Below, in pieces: positions 28,945 through 39,100 of a DNA stretch of 50,029 nucleotides. The translations under genes and the position numbers were made by a program. The stretch comes from Bacteroidota bacterium (GTDB lineage Bacteria; Bacteroidota; Ignavibacteria; Kapaibacteriales; UBA961). Position 1 is the stretch's first letter; each line of letters starts with the position of its first letter. Where the stretch lies: positions 1 to 50,029 of the forward strand of contig JADZAA010000104.1 of NCBI GenBank assembly GCA_020852855.1. Direction: 5' to 3'. The notes beneath the pieces were generated by a model, which saw nothing but the letters and a program-made list of their open reading frames with translations, made no database searches and was not told the origin of the DNA.

Positions 28945-28982
28945 AAAAAAATGGGCAGCACTCGCAGTGCTACCCATTTTTT
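28945..28982 (-). terminator. Rho-independent terminator downstream of the large T9SS-like gene cluster
   Basis: AAAAAATGGGcAGCACT cgc AGTGCTaCCCATTTTTT, 18 bp past the 29000 stop. Confidence 0.85.
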
Positions 28983-28999
28983 ATTTAGCTTGGTAATTC

Positions 29000-31900
29000 T
29001 TATCTGATTACCGATATTGTTTGTTTCAGGACGGTATTTCCGGCAATTACTTTGCAATAATACTGGCCGGCAGCTAATCCCGACAGATTAAGCTCGATAG
29101 TATTTTCGCCTGCTTTTTGGAAATAAGGAGCAATTGCTTCAACCTCAACGCCCATTGCATTGTAAAGCTTTACGGCAACCATTTCGTCAGATGCAATAGA
29201 GAATTGAACTGTTGTGGTTTCGGTTGCCGGATTCGGCATTACCGATATACCGGTTTCCGCATTGTTCATTTCTTCTATACGAATACGCGATGTATTTGCA
29301 TTTTTTACGAAGACTATCGGGTTAGATGCCGAAATAGTTCCTATTTGCTCACCTGTTTCTGCATCGCTTATAGCGTATTCGCTCGTTGCCGACGGAATAG
29401 ATATACTGCACGGATATTCGACACCTTGAATTTTAATAACGCTCGATGTTGCCGTTTCAAGTGACACATTACTGCTGAAGCGCACGTCGTACATACCTTC
29501 CATCGGTGTCGGCGGTAACTCAAAGAGCGATTTATTAACGGATCCGCGAGTATTGAGATAGAGCGAAGATTGATGTTGTGCATTGTCGCTAAACAATACT
29601 TCAGCACTATTTTTGCGTATATCATCTCTTTCATTTGCAACCGAACTGATTTTCGGCGTAGCCGGTGCGTCTAACTTCAAGTAGCCGTCTTCGGTTACTT
29701 TTATCCAATATCCGATTCCGGGGGACAATTCCGACACTTCTTCATAACCGCGATTTGTTTTGTAAGCATAAACGCCACTCACAAGTTTCGGGAAGAATGT
29801 CTGTATCGGCAAGAAATCAATTTGCGACACAGGCAACGGAACGCTCAATGCTCCGATAGTATTCCAACCGGGGTATAGACGCACATTGAAAAGTTTATCG
29901 TCAATATGCAATATACGCACACCCGCGATTGAACTGTCAATTATGCTTCCGTATTTTACAAAGTAACCTACACCCGGCTTCAAATTGGCTTCATCAGAGT
30001 ATTGACTTTGCGAGAATTTCTGTGCATAATCATTAACCGAGTTCGGATATATTGACTTATATCTGCTGTCGGAAGGACGTACGGGCAATGACAATAAATT
30101 CCAACCGCTGTTTATTACAGGGAATTTTACAACTCGCGGAAGTGTGTATTCTATAACGAACGATTTAATTTTAGCGTCGCGGATAGTGAATGACATACCG
30201 CCTTCGCTATAATTCGGGTCGGGCGTTCCTTGGCGCATATCAACCGAGAAAATAGAGCCATTGAGCGTATCGCGCAAGAATAGTTGCGCTCCGTCGGGAA
30301 GGTCGCGAACATCCCAATGTATAATTATAGGATAATTCTGCGCACCGTCTGCATTAAAGCGACACCAATACAGCAACGTTGTATCAACTGCATAGTTACG
30401 AATATCACGTGAAACGGAGCGTTGTACGAAACCGCCTTCGCTTTGTATCGGAATATCGCCAAGTCCGTCGGGTGCAACTTCATTTCCGAATTCGTCTTTA
30501 AGCCACGGTACGAACCATTTAGCCCAGAATCCTTTCGCATCACCCGATTTTACCTCTCCGAACAAGCTATCCAGACCGTCAGTAGCACGATGTGCCGTAC
30601 CAAATACGAGATTAACCGAATCGCCTATCATTCCGCGTGAGTTATGAACTGTTAATTTCATACCGAATTCACGGCCTACAGCCGGATTACGATATGGTTC
30701 CAGTGGATTGCGGAAATAAATAAAGTTAACTCTTAGGCGAACCGGAGATATCATAGCCGAATTAGTTGTAAAAGTAAGATAACCAACATACACGCCGGAA
30801 TATTCTACATCTGTTTGGCCGCGTATATCATCATCTACGCAGAGAACTCTCATGCCTGTTACTCTTTGCGACGGACGCGAACGATTGGTTGCATCGTTAA
30901 GATCGCCAGGTTGTTCGCCATTAATACCGTTGTCAATGTAAGGTATAACGCCTTGGCGTGTTTGTAACGGAATTGGATTGTTGCCGCCGCCGAGAGTTCT
31001 AAATTTCAGCCATGGTGCGTCGGATTGTACTAATATATTAGTTAATCTCGACCGCTCGGATAAATTCATAACTTGAATATCCCTATATCCTCCACCTTGC
31101 GGAAATTGCGACTCGTCCAATACAATAGGTCGTACTATATTCCATAGAGAGCCGTCGACAGTATTCTCGTCTTCCTTAACTTCCACACTAAGGTCCGTAG
31201 TGGAAATTCCAAAGTCGGTAAATCCGATTTGCGGATTTTTATCCACATTGATATTAACCCAAATTACACCCGGGCGGCTCGGGAAGTCGGCCCAATCGGT
31301 TGTAACACCTGCAAGTCCTATTGTAGGATTATTGTCACGTAAATAGAACTTTTGTTTGTAAGGATTATTCGGGTCAATATTGCTTTGCTTCGGGAACGGA
31401 TCATCGGTACCAACTCTCAGCTCATTAACTGCACCACCATAACGTATTGTATCGTTTGATACATACATCGCAGTTTTATTGGCACCGTTATATACAGTTG
31501 GGTTATTGTTAAAGTTATTCTTCGATAGAATTACCTTAAACTTCAAGTAAGCCAATATTTTGTACTGACCATCTTCTGTTAAAGGTAAACGTCTTGTGGA
31601 TGTTCCACTTACAATAATACGGCGGCCGTATTTGGTTGCTTGGTCTTGTTGCCCTTTGACGTAAACATTATACCGTGTCGGTTCGGGCATATCGTCCCAT
31701 TCGAAGGAAAAGCCACTTCCACCGGTAAGTAATTCATCATTGGGAGCAAATCCATTTGCTTGTACGCCGGCGGCCTCCAAGCTACGGCCGTCGTACATTA
31801 CAGAAAAGGTGAAATCATATATTGGCCATCCTCCATAGCGTGGATCGCTAACAAGATTTGAGTCCCACCACTGATTGTTAATAAAGACAGGCACAAGAAC

Positions 31901-32113
31901 TTCTTGAATCCGATTGTCGGCATTTCCAAGCCAAATACGGCCGTCGGAATAGAAATTGTCGTTAAATCCGTTGTCAGTGCCCGTAAGACTGAGTTTAGGC
32001 AATAACGCCTGTGCGTCTGCCTTCGGCACGAAACTTAGCCAAGCGCAAGCCAGCGCAATAAACAAAGATGTTTGCGCAAGGAATCGCTTCGACATTAGTC
32101 CGAAATGTTGCAT
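29000..32113 (-). CDS. Large secreted protein with T9SS type A-like C-terminal sorting domain
   Basis: 1037 aa, N-terminal signal; C-term GISVMPNPATETTTVQFSIASDEMVAVKLYNAMGVEVEAI...GLAAGQYYCKVIAGNTVLKQTISVIR. Confidence 0.85.
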   Translation of the reverse strand: MQHFGLMSKRFLAQTSLFIALACAWLSFVPKADAQALLPKLSLTGTDNGFNDNFYSDGRIWLGNADNRIQEVLVPVFINNQWWDSNLVSDPRYGGWPIYDFTFSVMYDGRSLEAAGVQANGFAPNDELLTGGSGFSFEWDDMPEPTRYNVYVKGQQDQATKYGRRIIVSGTSTRRLPLTEDGQYKILAYLKFKVILSKNNFNNNPTVYNGANKTAMYVSNDTIRYGGAVNELRVGTDDPFPKQSNIDPNNPYKQKFYLRDNNPTIGLAGVTTDWADFPSRPGVIWVNINVDKNPQIGFTDFGISTTDLSVEVKEDENTVDGSLWNIVRPIVLDESQFPQGGGYRDIQVMNLSERSRLTNILVQSDAPWLKFRTLGGGNNPIPLQTRQGVIPYIDNGINGEQPGDLNDATNRSRPSQRVTGMRVLCVDDDIRGQTDVEYSGVYVGYLTFTTNSAMISPVRLRVNFIYFRNPLEPYRNPAVGREFGMKLTVHNSRGMIGDSVNLVFGTAHRATDGLDSLFGEVKSGDAKGFWAKWFVPWLKDEFGNEVAPDGLGDIPIQSEGGFVQRSVSRDIRNYAVDTTLLYWCRFNADGAQNYPIIIHWDVRDLPDGAQLFLRDTLNGSIFSVDMRQGTPDPNYSEGGMSFTIRDAKIKSFVIEYTLPRVVKFPVINSGWNLLSLPVRPSDSRYKSIYPNSVNDYAQKFSQSQYSDEANLKPGVGYFVKYGSIIDSSIAGVRILHIDDKLFNVRLYPGWNTIGALSVPLPVSQIDFLPIQTFFPKLVSGVYAYKTNRGYEEVSELSPGIGYWIKVTEDGYLKLDAPATPKISSVANERDDIRKNSAEVLFSDNAQHQSSLYLNTRGSVNKSLFELPPTPMEGMYDVRFSSNVSLETATSSVIKIQGVEYPCSISIPSATSEYAISDAETGEQIGTISASNPIVFVKNANTSRIRIEEMNNAETGISVMPNPATETTTVQFSIASDEMVAVKLYNAMGVEVEAIAPYFQKAGENTIELNLSGLAAGQYYCKVIAGNTVLKQTISVIR

Positions 32114-32145
32114 AGACAGTCTCCTCTCTTGACTTGATGAGTATT

Positions 32146-33372
32146 TTAATATTGTAGATATTTTGCAATTACAGATTGAGAACCATTTGTAATGAAATAG
32201 GCACCCTTGGGTAAATCCCGAATACTTGCCGATACGTTACAAGTATAGTATTCGTATGTGTAGCCCAAAACGGAAACAAATGTAGTTTTTTCAATTTGCC
32301 TATCCTTCAGCCATACTTCAATATCAAAATTATATAAAATAGGAATTTGCTCCCGATAAAATAATTCGTCGTTTTCAGTTACAGACATTGGCGCATTGTA
32401 ATATTCAAGGTCTATTATAGTATCCAATAAAACGCCGATACAATTACACGCAGGGATATATGTTGTTAAATAACTGATTTTTGAGCGTAATGTATCATTT
32501 ATAGTAATATTTTTAGATTGTATTCGCACTGACGTTAATATTTGCGATTCGACAATCCCCGATTTAGACGATATAACGTAATCTATTGTATCATTACGCT
32601 GTTTTGCCTGAATATCATAATTTAACGGAACAACAGCTTTTGAATCAAGAATATATGCAAAAGTAGTATCGTGTAAATATATTGAATACTTCAATGTATC
32701 AATGCGTAATTCCGAACCCCAAATATTGGTAATAAACTGTACGCTGTCATTTTGATTTTTATTACTTAGCCTAACCTTATTATATACTTTAGTTTCTATA
32801 ATATTTTTAGGTAACGGCTCTTTTACGGCAATTGTGTCGAGCATCAGCTCATATTGCGCATCGCCTCTTTTTGCAGAAAAATCATACAGAGGTATAAACT
32901 CTTGTAAATATATCGCCGATGTAAGTTTGCACTTCGGATTGTATTTACCGGTAATAATTACAAACGGTTGTTTTCCCTTCAAGTAACCGTTAAATTTTGT
33001 CGCCTGAATATACAATTGTCCCTTGGGAAAAGTTTTTACCTTTGCATAATCGTATTGCTTTGCGTCGGTCTGTTCCGCTAAAGTCCCATTGTAAATAACA
33101 TTTGTAAATGCTATTTCGTCGGGATTATATCTGATGTCAATTTCAAAACCCTGCAAGCTGTCGCTTGCGTAAATCTCGTTAGACGTTACAAGCAATATAA
33201 ATTGATTGTTACCGCAGATATTGGCTCGTTGCGATACTTCCAATTTTACTTTTAACGGTTGCTCCGCTTTACTTCTGCCGGGATTTATTCCCGACAGAAG
33301 TAAAACAAGAGCTAATGCAATCACATTAGGCACATAATACTTAACGCACAACATTGATAATTGCGTTAGCAT
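32146..33372 (-). CDS. Secreted protein with cohesin-like N-terminal region, no evident sorting tail
   Basis: 408 aa; LQGFEIDIRYNPDEIAFTNVIYNGTLAEQ resembles cohesin beta-sandwich strands. Its start overlaps the end of the upstream gene. Confidence 0.6.
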   Translation of the reverse strand: MLTQLSMLCVKYYVPNVIALALVLLLSGINPGRSKAEQPLKVKLEVSQRANICGNNQFILLVTSNEIYASDSLQGFEIDIRYNPDEIAFTNVIYNGTLAEQTDAKQYDYAKVKTFPKGQLYIQATKFNGYLKGKQPFVIITGKYNPKCKLTSAIYLQEFIPLYDFSAKRGDAQYELMLDTIAVKEPLPKNIIETKVYNKVRLSNKNQNDSVQFITNIWGSELRIDTLKYSIYLHDTTFAYILDSKAVVPLNYDIQAKQRNDTIDYVISSKSGIVESQILTSVRIQSKNITINDTLRSKISYLTTYIPACNCIGVLLDTIIDLEYYNAPMSVTENDELFYREQIPILYNFDIEVWLKDRQIEKTTFVSVLGYTYEYYTCNVSASIRDLPKGAYFITNGSQSVIAKYLQY

Positions 33373-36094
33373 TGGTCGTATTTCCCGTCAATCGGGCTAC
33401 ATACATTCCGGTTTCAGCCGCAGATTCATTTATATTCCACACAAATGTACGCGGTCCTTGAGTTAAGGCTCCCGAATATAGTGTTGCTACCGGCCGTCCT
33501 ACAACATCAACGATAGTCAGGTTGTAATGTCCGTCCATAGGAATATTGTATGTTATACTTGCAGTGTTTCCTGCCGGATTCGGCTGTACGATTGTGTTCT
33601 CATCAGAAGAGTTATTCAGTATAACTTGCTGATTTTCTTTTTTCAGTCCATTGAACTCTACATTAGAAACCGAAAGTACAGGCTCAGTACTTTCAACTGT
33701 TATGTATGCTATCGGCTCATTAGACAGAAAGTATCCGTCTGCAGCAAGAGCGAATTTATCGCCATTAGCTTCCGCGAGTACAATATTATCACTATTGCCG
33801 TTCACCGGAGTTACATTAATAATTTTTCCGCTTGCCGACAATTCCAGACCGACAGGGCCGTTTTGCGTTCCATTCAGATAAATCGGAATTGTATAGATAT
33901 TCTGTCCGCTACTGTTTGGAGTGCCAAACACTACATTATTTGCTCTTGAATTTTGGCCATTTACTTTTCCTGCTTCACCGGGAATTGTATCGAATATCCA
34001 CGGCAAAGAGAATACACGACCTGATATGTAGTGAAGAATTAGTGCAGCATCCAATGCATTTGCATCAAAATATATTAAGCGCAACGGTCCTGCATCCGGC
34101 GGCAAACCGGATAAACTTTCCAGCGAGTCGTAACGAATGCGTCTGCCGACAGTATCTCGGTCAATAGTTCTTTTCCATATTGAAGTGTCGCGTAAATTAT
34201 CCCAAGTTCTTGTAGAATAATAATAACGACCATCATGGTTTACATCTGCATGATACGCATTACCGTGTCGCAAAGAATCTTTGCGTATGCTATCGGGCAA
34301 ATTGGCGGTCTTTACTTGCCAGCGTAATACTAAGCGCGAATCATCAACCGTAACGAAACGATTTTGTATCATGCCGGCGTGTTTTCTTGTACGAAGTTGC
34401 GACAATGTAGCATCGCCGTCTCCCCAACCCGGCATGAACCATCTGGGGATAGCGCGGAAGAAAATTCTACGTCCTTCGCCGCTAGTTGAGCCACCTGACG
34501 GCCGCCATATAGTTGTAAGTCGTTGGCTGCTGAAAGCGAACTGCGGCGTATCGTACATCAATCCGTTGATAAAATCACTTAAAGATGAATTAACACCGAA
34601 AGTATTACCTTTAAGACCTACTGCCGCGTTTGTTACAACCGGTGCAGAAGGCAAATTCGGATTACCAACATCTCCATAAGCAAATTCGATACCTCCGGCG
34701 TAGTTGCCGGGGAATTTATCGTCGACACCTTCATATAATACCGCTTGGAAATTTCCTACGCTGGAAGGAACATCTTTTGCAAGAATATTTAAGTTTTTCC
34801 ATTGAATAATCAAACGGCGATTAGGATACGATCCCGTTATCATATATGATATTTCGGAAGGGAGATACGCAATATTATTATAAGTGGCATCGCCTGCTTT
34901 ACGATAATAGTGGTCGCCCCAAAAAGGTGCTACTACGAAATTAGGATATGATGCACTATTTGTAAATAAAGCACTGGAAACATTATTGGCAATGGAACTG
35001 AATATATCGGGATTTTGGAAAGTGGCAAAACCATTTACATTAATCCAGATACTCTGTTGTTTAGAGCCGCCAAAAGTATAATTGAAATTCAGAGCGTTCA
35101 AATCAACACGGTAATAACCATCATCCGGATCAGTTCTCAATCCAAGCGGAGGTTGCTGCGGTATTAATCTCGATTCAAAGTAGGCATAGGGAACTCCCAA
35201 ACTTCTTTGATATGTTTCAAAGCGTATGCGTGCATTTGTATTACCCGACGGCGGCCATACTTGAGTCCGAACTTTACTCGAAGCGGCTTGCGAATTATTA
35301 TTCCAGAGTAAACCGTTAATAAATTCCCCGTTAGAACCTTTAAGCCCCACCGAAGCATTCTCCAGATAACTTAAATTCGACACAACTGCATCGCCATAGA
35401 CAAAATCAATGTCCGGTTGTGAATTTACGTCGGTTGAGTTGTGAGTGCGATCTCTAAACATAGATCTTTCCCACAGAATCAACTGAAAGCTTGCAAAATT
35501 ATGGCGCGATGAGCCGTCGTGATTAATATCCAAGTTGGTCCATTGGATAACTAATTGCCGCTTATTAGGAGCTGTTCCTACAATCTGCCACGACACTTCT
35601 GTTGTATCGGTTACGTATCTGTGATTTCCCCAATAAGGTGCAATTACGTTTAACGGGTCAGTATTTGTGAATAGTGCAGCCGAGTTCGAATATGGTTGAG
35701 CAGGTGCTGCAATTCCTCCGATTATTACAAATCCGTTTGTTGAAACCCATATATTGCTTCCGGCTGGATATGAGTTATTGTCTAACTGCATATTAAACGG
35801 CGTAACAATTTGAAAGTAATCGTCGTCTAAATTTACAGGCGGCGTAAATATTGTTCTAGTCGGAAACGTTGCCGTTAATTCTTGATAAGGCATATCCGAC
35901 AATTGAATAGGCCCGTTGTATCGGCTAATCAAAGTCGAAGGTTCAACGCCAATGTCTTTGTAAAGAGCATTTTGGTTGATAGACGGAGCATCAAACTCAT
36001 CGTAAACTCGCTGCGCAAAAAGCTGACTGCTTCCTATGCTAAGCGAAAGCAATGCTAACAGAAATGATGCTGTCTGTACACATTTAACTTTCAT
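33341..36094 (-). CDS. Large secreted protein with two tandem about 210-230 aa repeats, dockerin-like segment and T9SS-like tail
   Basis: 917 aa; C-term QPNPAGNTASITYNIPMDGHYNLTIVDVVGRPVATLYSG...GMYVARLTGNTTNANAIINVVR; HADVNHDGRYYYSTRTWD and FDANALDAALILHYISGRV. Confidence 0.8.
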   Translation of the reverse strand: MKVKCVQTASFLLALLSLSIGSSQLFAQRVYDEFDAPSINQNALYKDIGVEPSTLISRYNGPIQLSDMPYQELTATFPTRTIFTPPVNLDDDYFQIVTPFNMQLDNNSYPAGSNIWVSTNGFVIIGGIAAPAQPYSNSAALFTNTDPLNVIAPYWGNHRYVTDTTEVSWQIVGTAPNKRQLVIQWTNLDINHDGSSRHNFASFQLILWERSMFRDRTHNSTDVNSQPDIDFVYGDAVVSNLSYLENASVGLKGSNGEFINGLLWNNNSQAASSKVRTQVWPPSGNTNARIRFETYQRSLGVPYAYFESRLIPQQPPLGLRTDPDDGYYRVDLNALNFNYTFGGSKQQSIWINVNGFATFQNPDIFSSIANNVSSALFTNSASYPNFVVAPFWGDHYYRKAGDATYNNIAYLPSEISYMITGSYPNRRLIIQWKNLNILAKDVPSSVGNFQAVLYEGVDDKFPGNYAGGIEFAYGDVGNPNLPSAPVVTNAAVGLKGNTFGVNSSLSDFINGLMYDTPQFAFSSQRLTTIWRPSGGSTSGEGRRIFFRAIPRWFMPGWGDGDATLSQLRTRKHAGMIQNRFVTVDDSRLVLRWQVKTANLPDSIRKDSLRHGNAYHADVNHDGRYYYSTRTWDNLRDTSIWKRTIDRDTVGRRIRYDSLESLSGLPPDAGPLRLIYFDANALDAALILHYISGRVFSLPWIFDTIPGEAGKVNGQNSRANNVVFGTPNSSGQNIYTIPIYLNGTQNGPVGLELSASGKIINVTPVNGNSDNIVLAEANGDKFALAADGYFLSNEPIAYITVESTEPVLSVSNVEFNGLKKENQQVILNNSSDENTIVQPNPAGNTASITYNIPMDGHYNLTIVDVVGRPVATLYSGALTQGPRTFVWNINESAAETGMYVARLTGNTTNANAIINVVR

Positions 36095-36182
36095 GAAAAA
36101 CTCCTTGTTTATATTTTATTGTTTTTTTCATGTTATATCTGCCGCCATATTATTTCTAACATAGCGGCAGACATCGTGTTTA

Positions 36183-39100
36183 TTAGCGAACAAGCATCAT
36201 CGGACGAGTAATACTTACGCCGTTTATTGTCATTCTGCAAAGGTATGCTCCCGTAGCCAATTCTTCGCCATTAGCACCCTTGCCGTCCCAGCTTAGATGA
36301 TATGTACCGGAATTATATTTGCCTTCCGCCAATGTCGCTACATTATTGCCTAATGCATCATACATTGCAATATGAATTTGCGAAGTTGAAGGAACAGAGA
36401 AGTTAAATTCCGTTTTCGACGTAAATGGATTAGGCGTATTCTCCGATATTGACGCACTGGCCGGCATACCGGTTTCTGCCTCATGAACATCACTTACGAA
36501 GTCATAATAAATTATAAAGCCGTCAATGATATCTTGGAATATAGTTATAGTGCATATTCCGGCGTTTTCTTGGAAGTCGCAATTTGCAGAATGGCGACCT
36601 ACCGCTAAACGCATATCATAGTCAAAGTGAGCACCGGCCGCAACAGCGTCGCGTATATGCCACGAGGATCCCGCAGGATTTTTCTGCGCATCATTTCTTG
36701 CCGGTACCAAGTTCTTATCCCAAGAAAGCGTAACAGGATATGCTTGCTGGAACGAACCGGTTAAATTGCCGGCTTGGAATCTTGCTTTATAGACAGCTAC
36801 ACTGCTATCTTTCGGCGTAGCCGTGGGGAATATATTGCGAAGTATACCATTGGTCTTTGCAATAGTCCAACGAGCGTCAAACGCATCTCTCGGCGGAAGC
36901 GGCGGCAATTCATATTCGCAATAGTTAAAGTCAAGCTTTGAATCTTGACCTCCTGAATATTCTCCGAATGTAGCATTGGGAGCCGTACCGAATGTGAGAA
37001 CCTGCATACCTCCTATTTGTTCGTTATTGCGAACAGTAATCGGAACGGTAAAGTCTGTTTTGTCCGAAACTGTTACGTAATAATCAAGGAAACGTGTTTC
37101 TTCACCGTCGGTAACTTGTATGCGAATACGTAATTTTCCATTTACGATTGAACCCTTGACTGCGTCAAGATTCAATCCGCCATTCGAGCGTACAACGATT
37201 TTTTGCAAAGAATCCGTAGGCCCGGTAATGCTAGAAGGCTCAAGCGTCAGATTGATACCGGCCGGCTCTACTACCGATAAAGTTATAGTTTCGCGGCCTG
37301 CCGTCGGATTATCGCGCAACAAATCAATGTCAATAGCTTTCAAAGTGTCAATGTAAGTATCTCCGTCTGCAACACAACGTACAACTGGTGCCGACAGTAG
37401 TCTCGGAATATGATTGGTAGAATCAACTTCAAGAATAAATGTCTTGATGTCCGTCAATCCGCCTGCATCGGTCAATACTATTGTAACAGTATCCGGGTTG
37501 TTATACGGATCGATTTTTCTCGGAGCATCTTTTACACCCGGCGTTCCATATAGAATACCGCTGACAGGATTGATTTGCAACCATTTCGGCGTTTTTTTCA
37601 TATTACGCACATCCCAATAACCGGCTTCTTCAAAGCACGGATCTTTAGGAATTGAATCTTCCTGACTGTCAGCATAAAGAAGTTTGAAACTTTGTGCTTG
37701 ACCGAAGTTCGGGTCATAGTACTGTATTCTACGGTCTCTGTCAAGCAACGTAGGATTGTAATCAACCCCTTCTTTTGCTTTCGGCAATGATTGTGTCGTT
37801 ATCGTAGGTGAAACGTTGACAAATACTTTGCGTGTTTGATAATTCAAACCACTGTGACCGTCATTTACAACGATTGTAATTAATGTATCAACATTCAGCG
37901 CACGGTGCGATTGGTCCCCCGGATAAGCGGGCATCAGCAATCGAAGCGCACTATCACGAGATATTCTGACATTCAGCATACCTTTAACGGTAAAGTCTAC
38001 TGCAAACGGGTCTGCTTGTGTATCACTCGAATCCTTAAACATATACTTATCGGCCATCCAATTGGGACGTACTTGTGCTAATTCGTCATTGGACGTATCA
38101 GCCGGATTTGTCCTGATTGATTTTGAAAGGAAACCATAGGAGGTTCTTCCGTAACGGAAATCCCAATTCTCGAGTTCTTCGGCTTCTCTGTCTTCAATTT
38201 CGTCATCAGTATCGAAATCTACTTGGAAGCGTAGCTTATCGGTTACGTTTGCAACTAAAGTGCCGGGCTCAGGCGGATTACATCCTTCGCTCTTACCTGT
38301 CGCTTGGGTAAATTGCGGCATCGAGTCGGCTACAAAAATCATGAATTTGTAACGTGTAGAGTCCGAATATCCGTAATCAAGCGTATCTTGATTTAGATAG
38401 CGAGCATTACCTGGCTGACTTAACAATACATCGTCGTATTGTTGAGCGTGGAAATAGGATTGATACAAGTAAACAAACTTCGACAAAGTATCTACTATAA
38501 AGACCGAGTCAATGGTCTTTCCTGCGATATTTTTCAATGCATCAACAGTGCGACGGCCAGGTGAATAATTCTTCGCTACAACTTCCATCCACTCGCCGCC
38601 CGGAACAACATACGGGTTTGTCGGTCTTCCTTTAAGCTCGACATAGCCACGCGCTCCGTAATAGGGATTTCTGGAATCTGACGGCCATACGGTATCAGCC
38701 TTTATCCAACGGCGCAATGCAGTCAGTTTATTGTTCGGATCGTTATCCCGTATCGTATCTCCGTAGGGCGATACATACAACGGATACCAGAAGTACTCCA
38801 ATTGATTATAACGCTTGTATGTGGTATCGCCAACCGGACGGTCAAGGTCCAAAGCCCAACGCGGATCGTAGAACATATTGGAGTCTATCGCGGTTATGAC
38901 GAATATCGAATCTCGTGTGCGTGGGTCGTTGTCGTCGGCACGGTTGTATTCCACGTCTTCATTCAAAGTAATTTTATCTTTGAACGTAGATTTATAGAAA
39001 TCGCTGGTATTAGGATTTTCTATTTGTATTTTGCTACCCGTGAAAATCGGAGGTGCAACCGAGTTTGATATTCTAAATCCAAGACCACGTGACAATGCCG

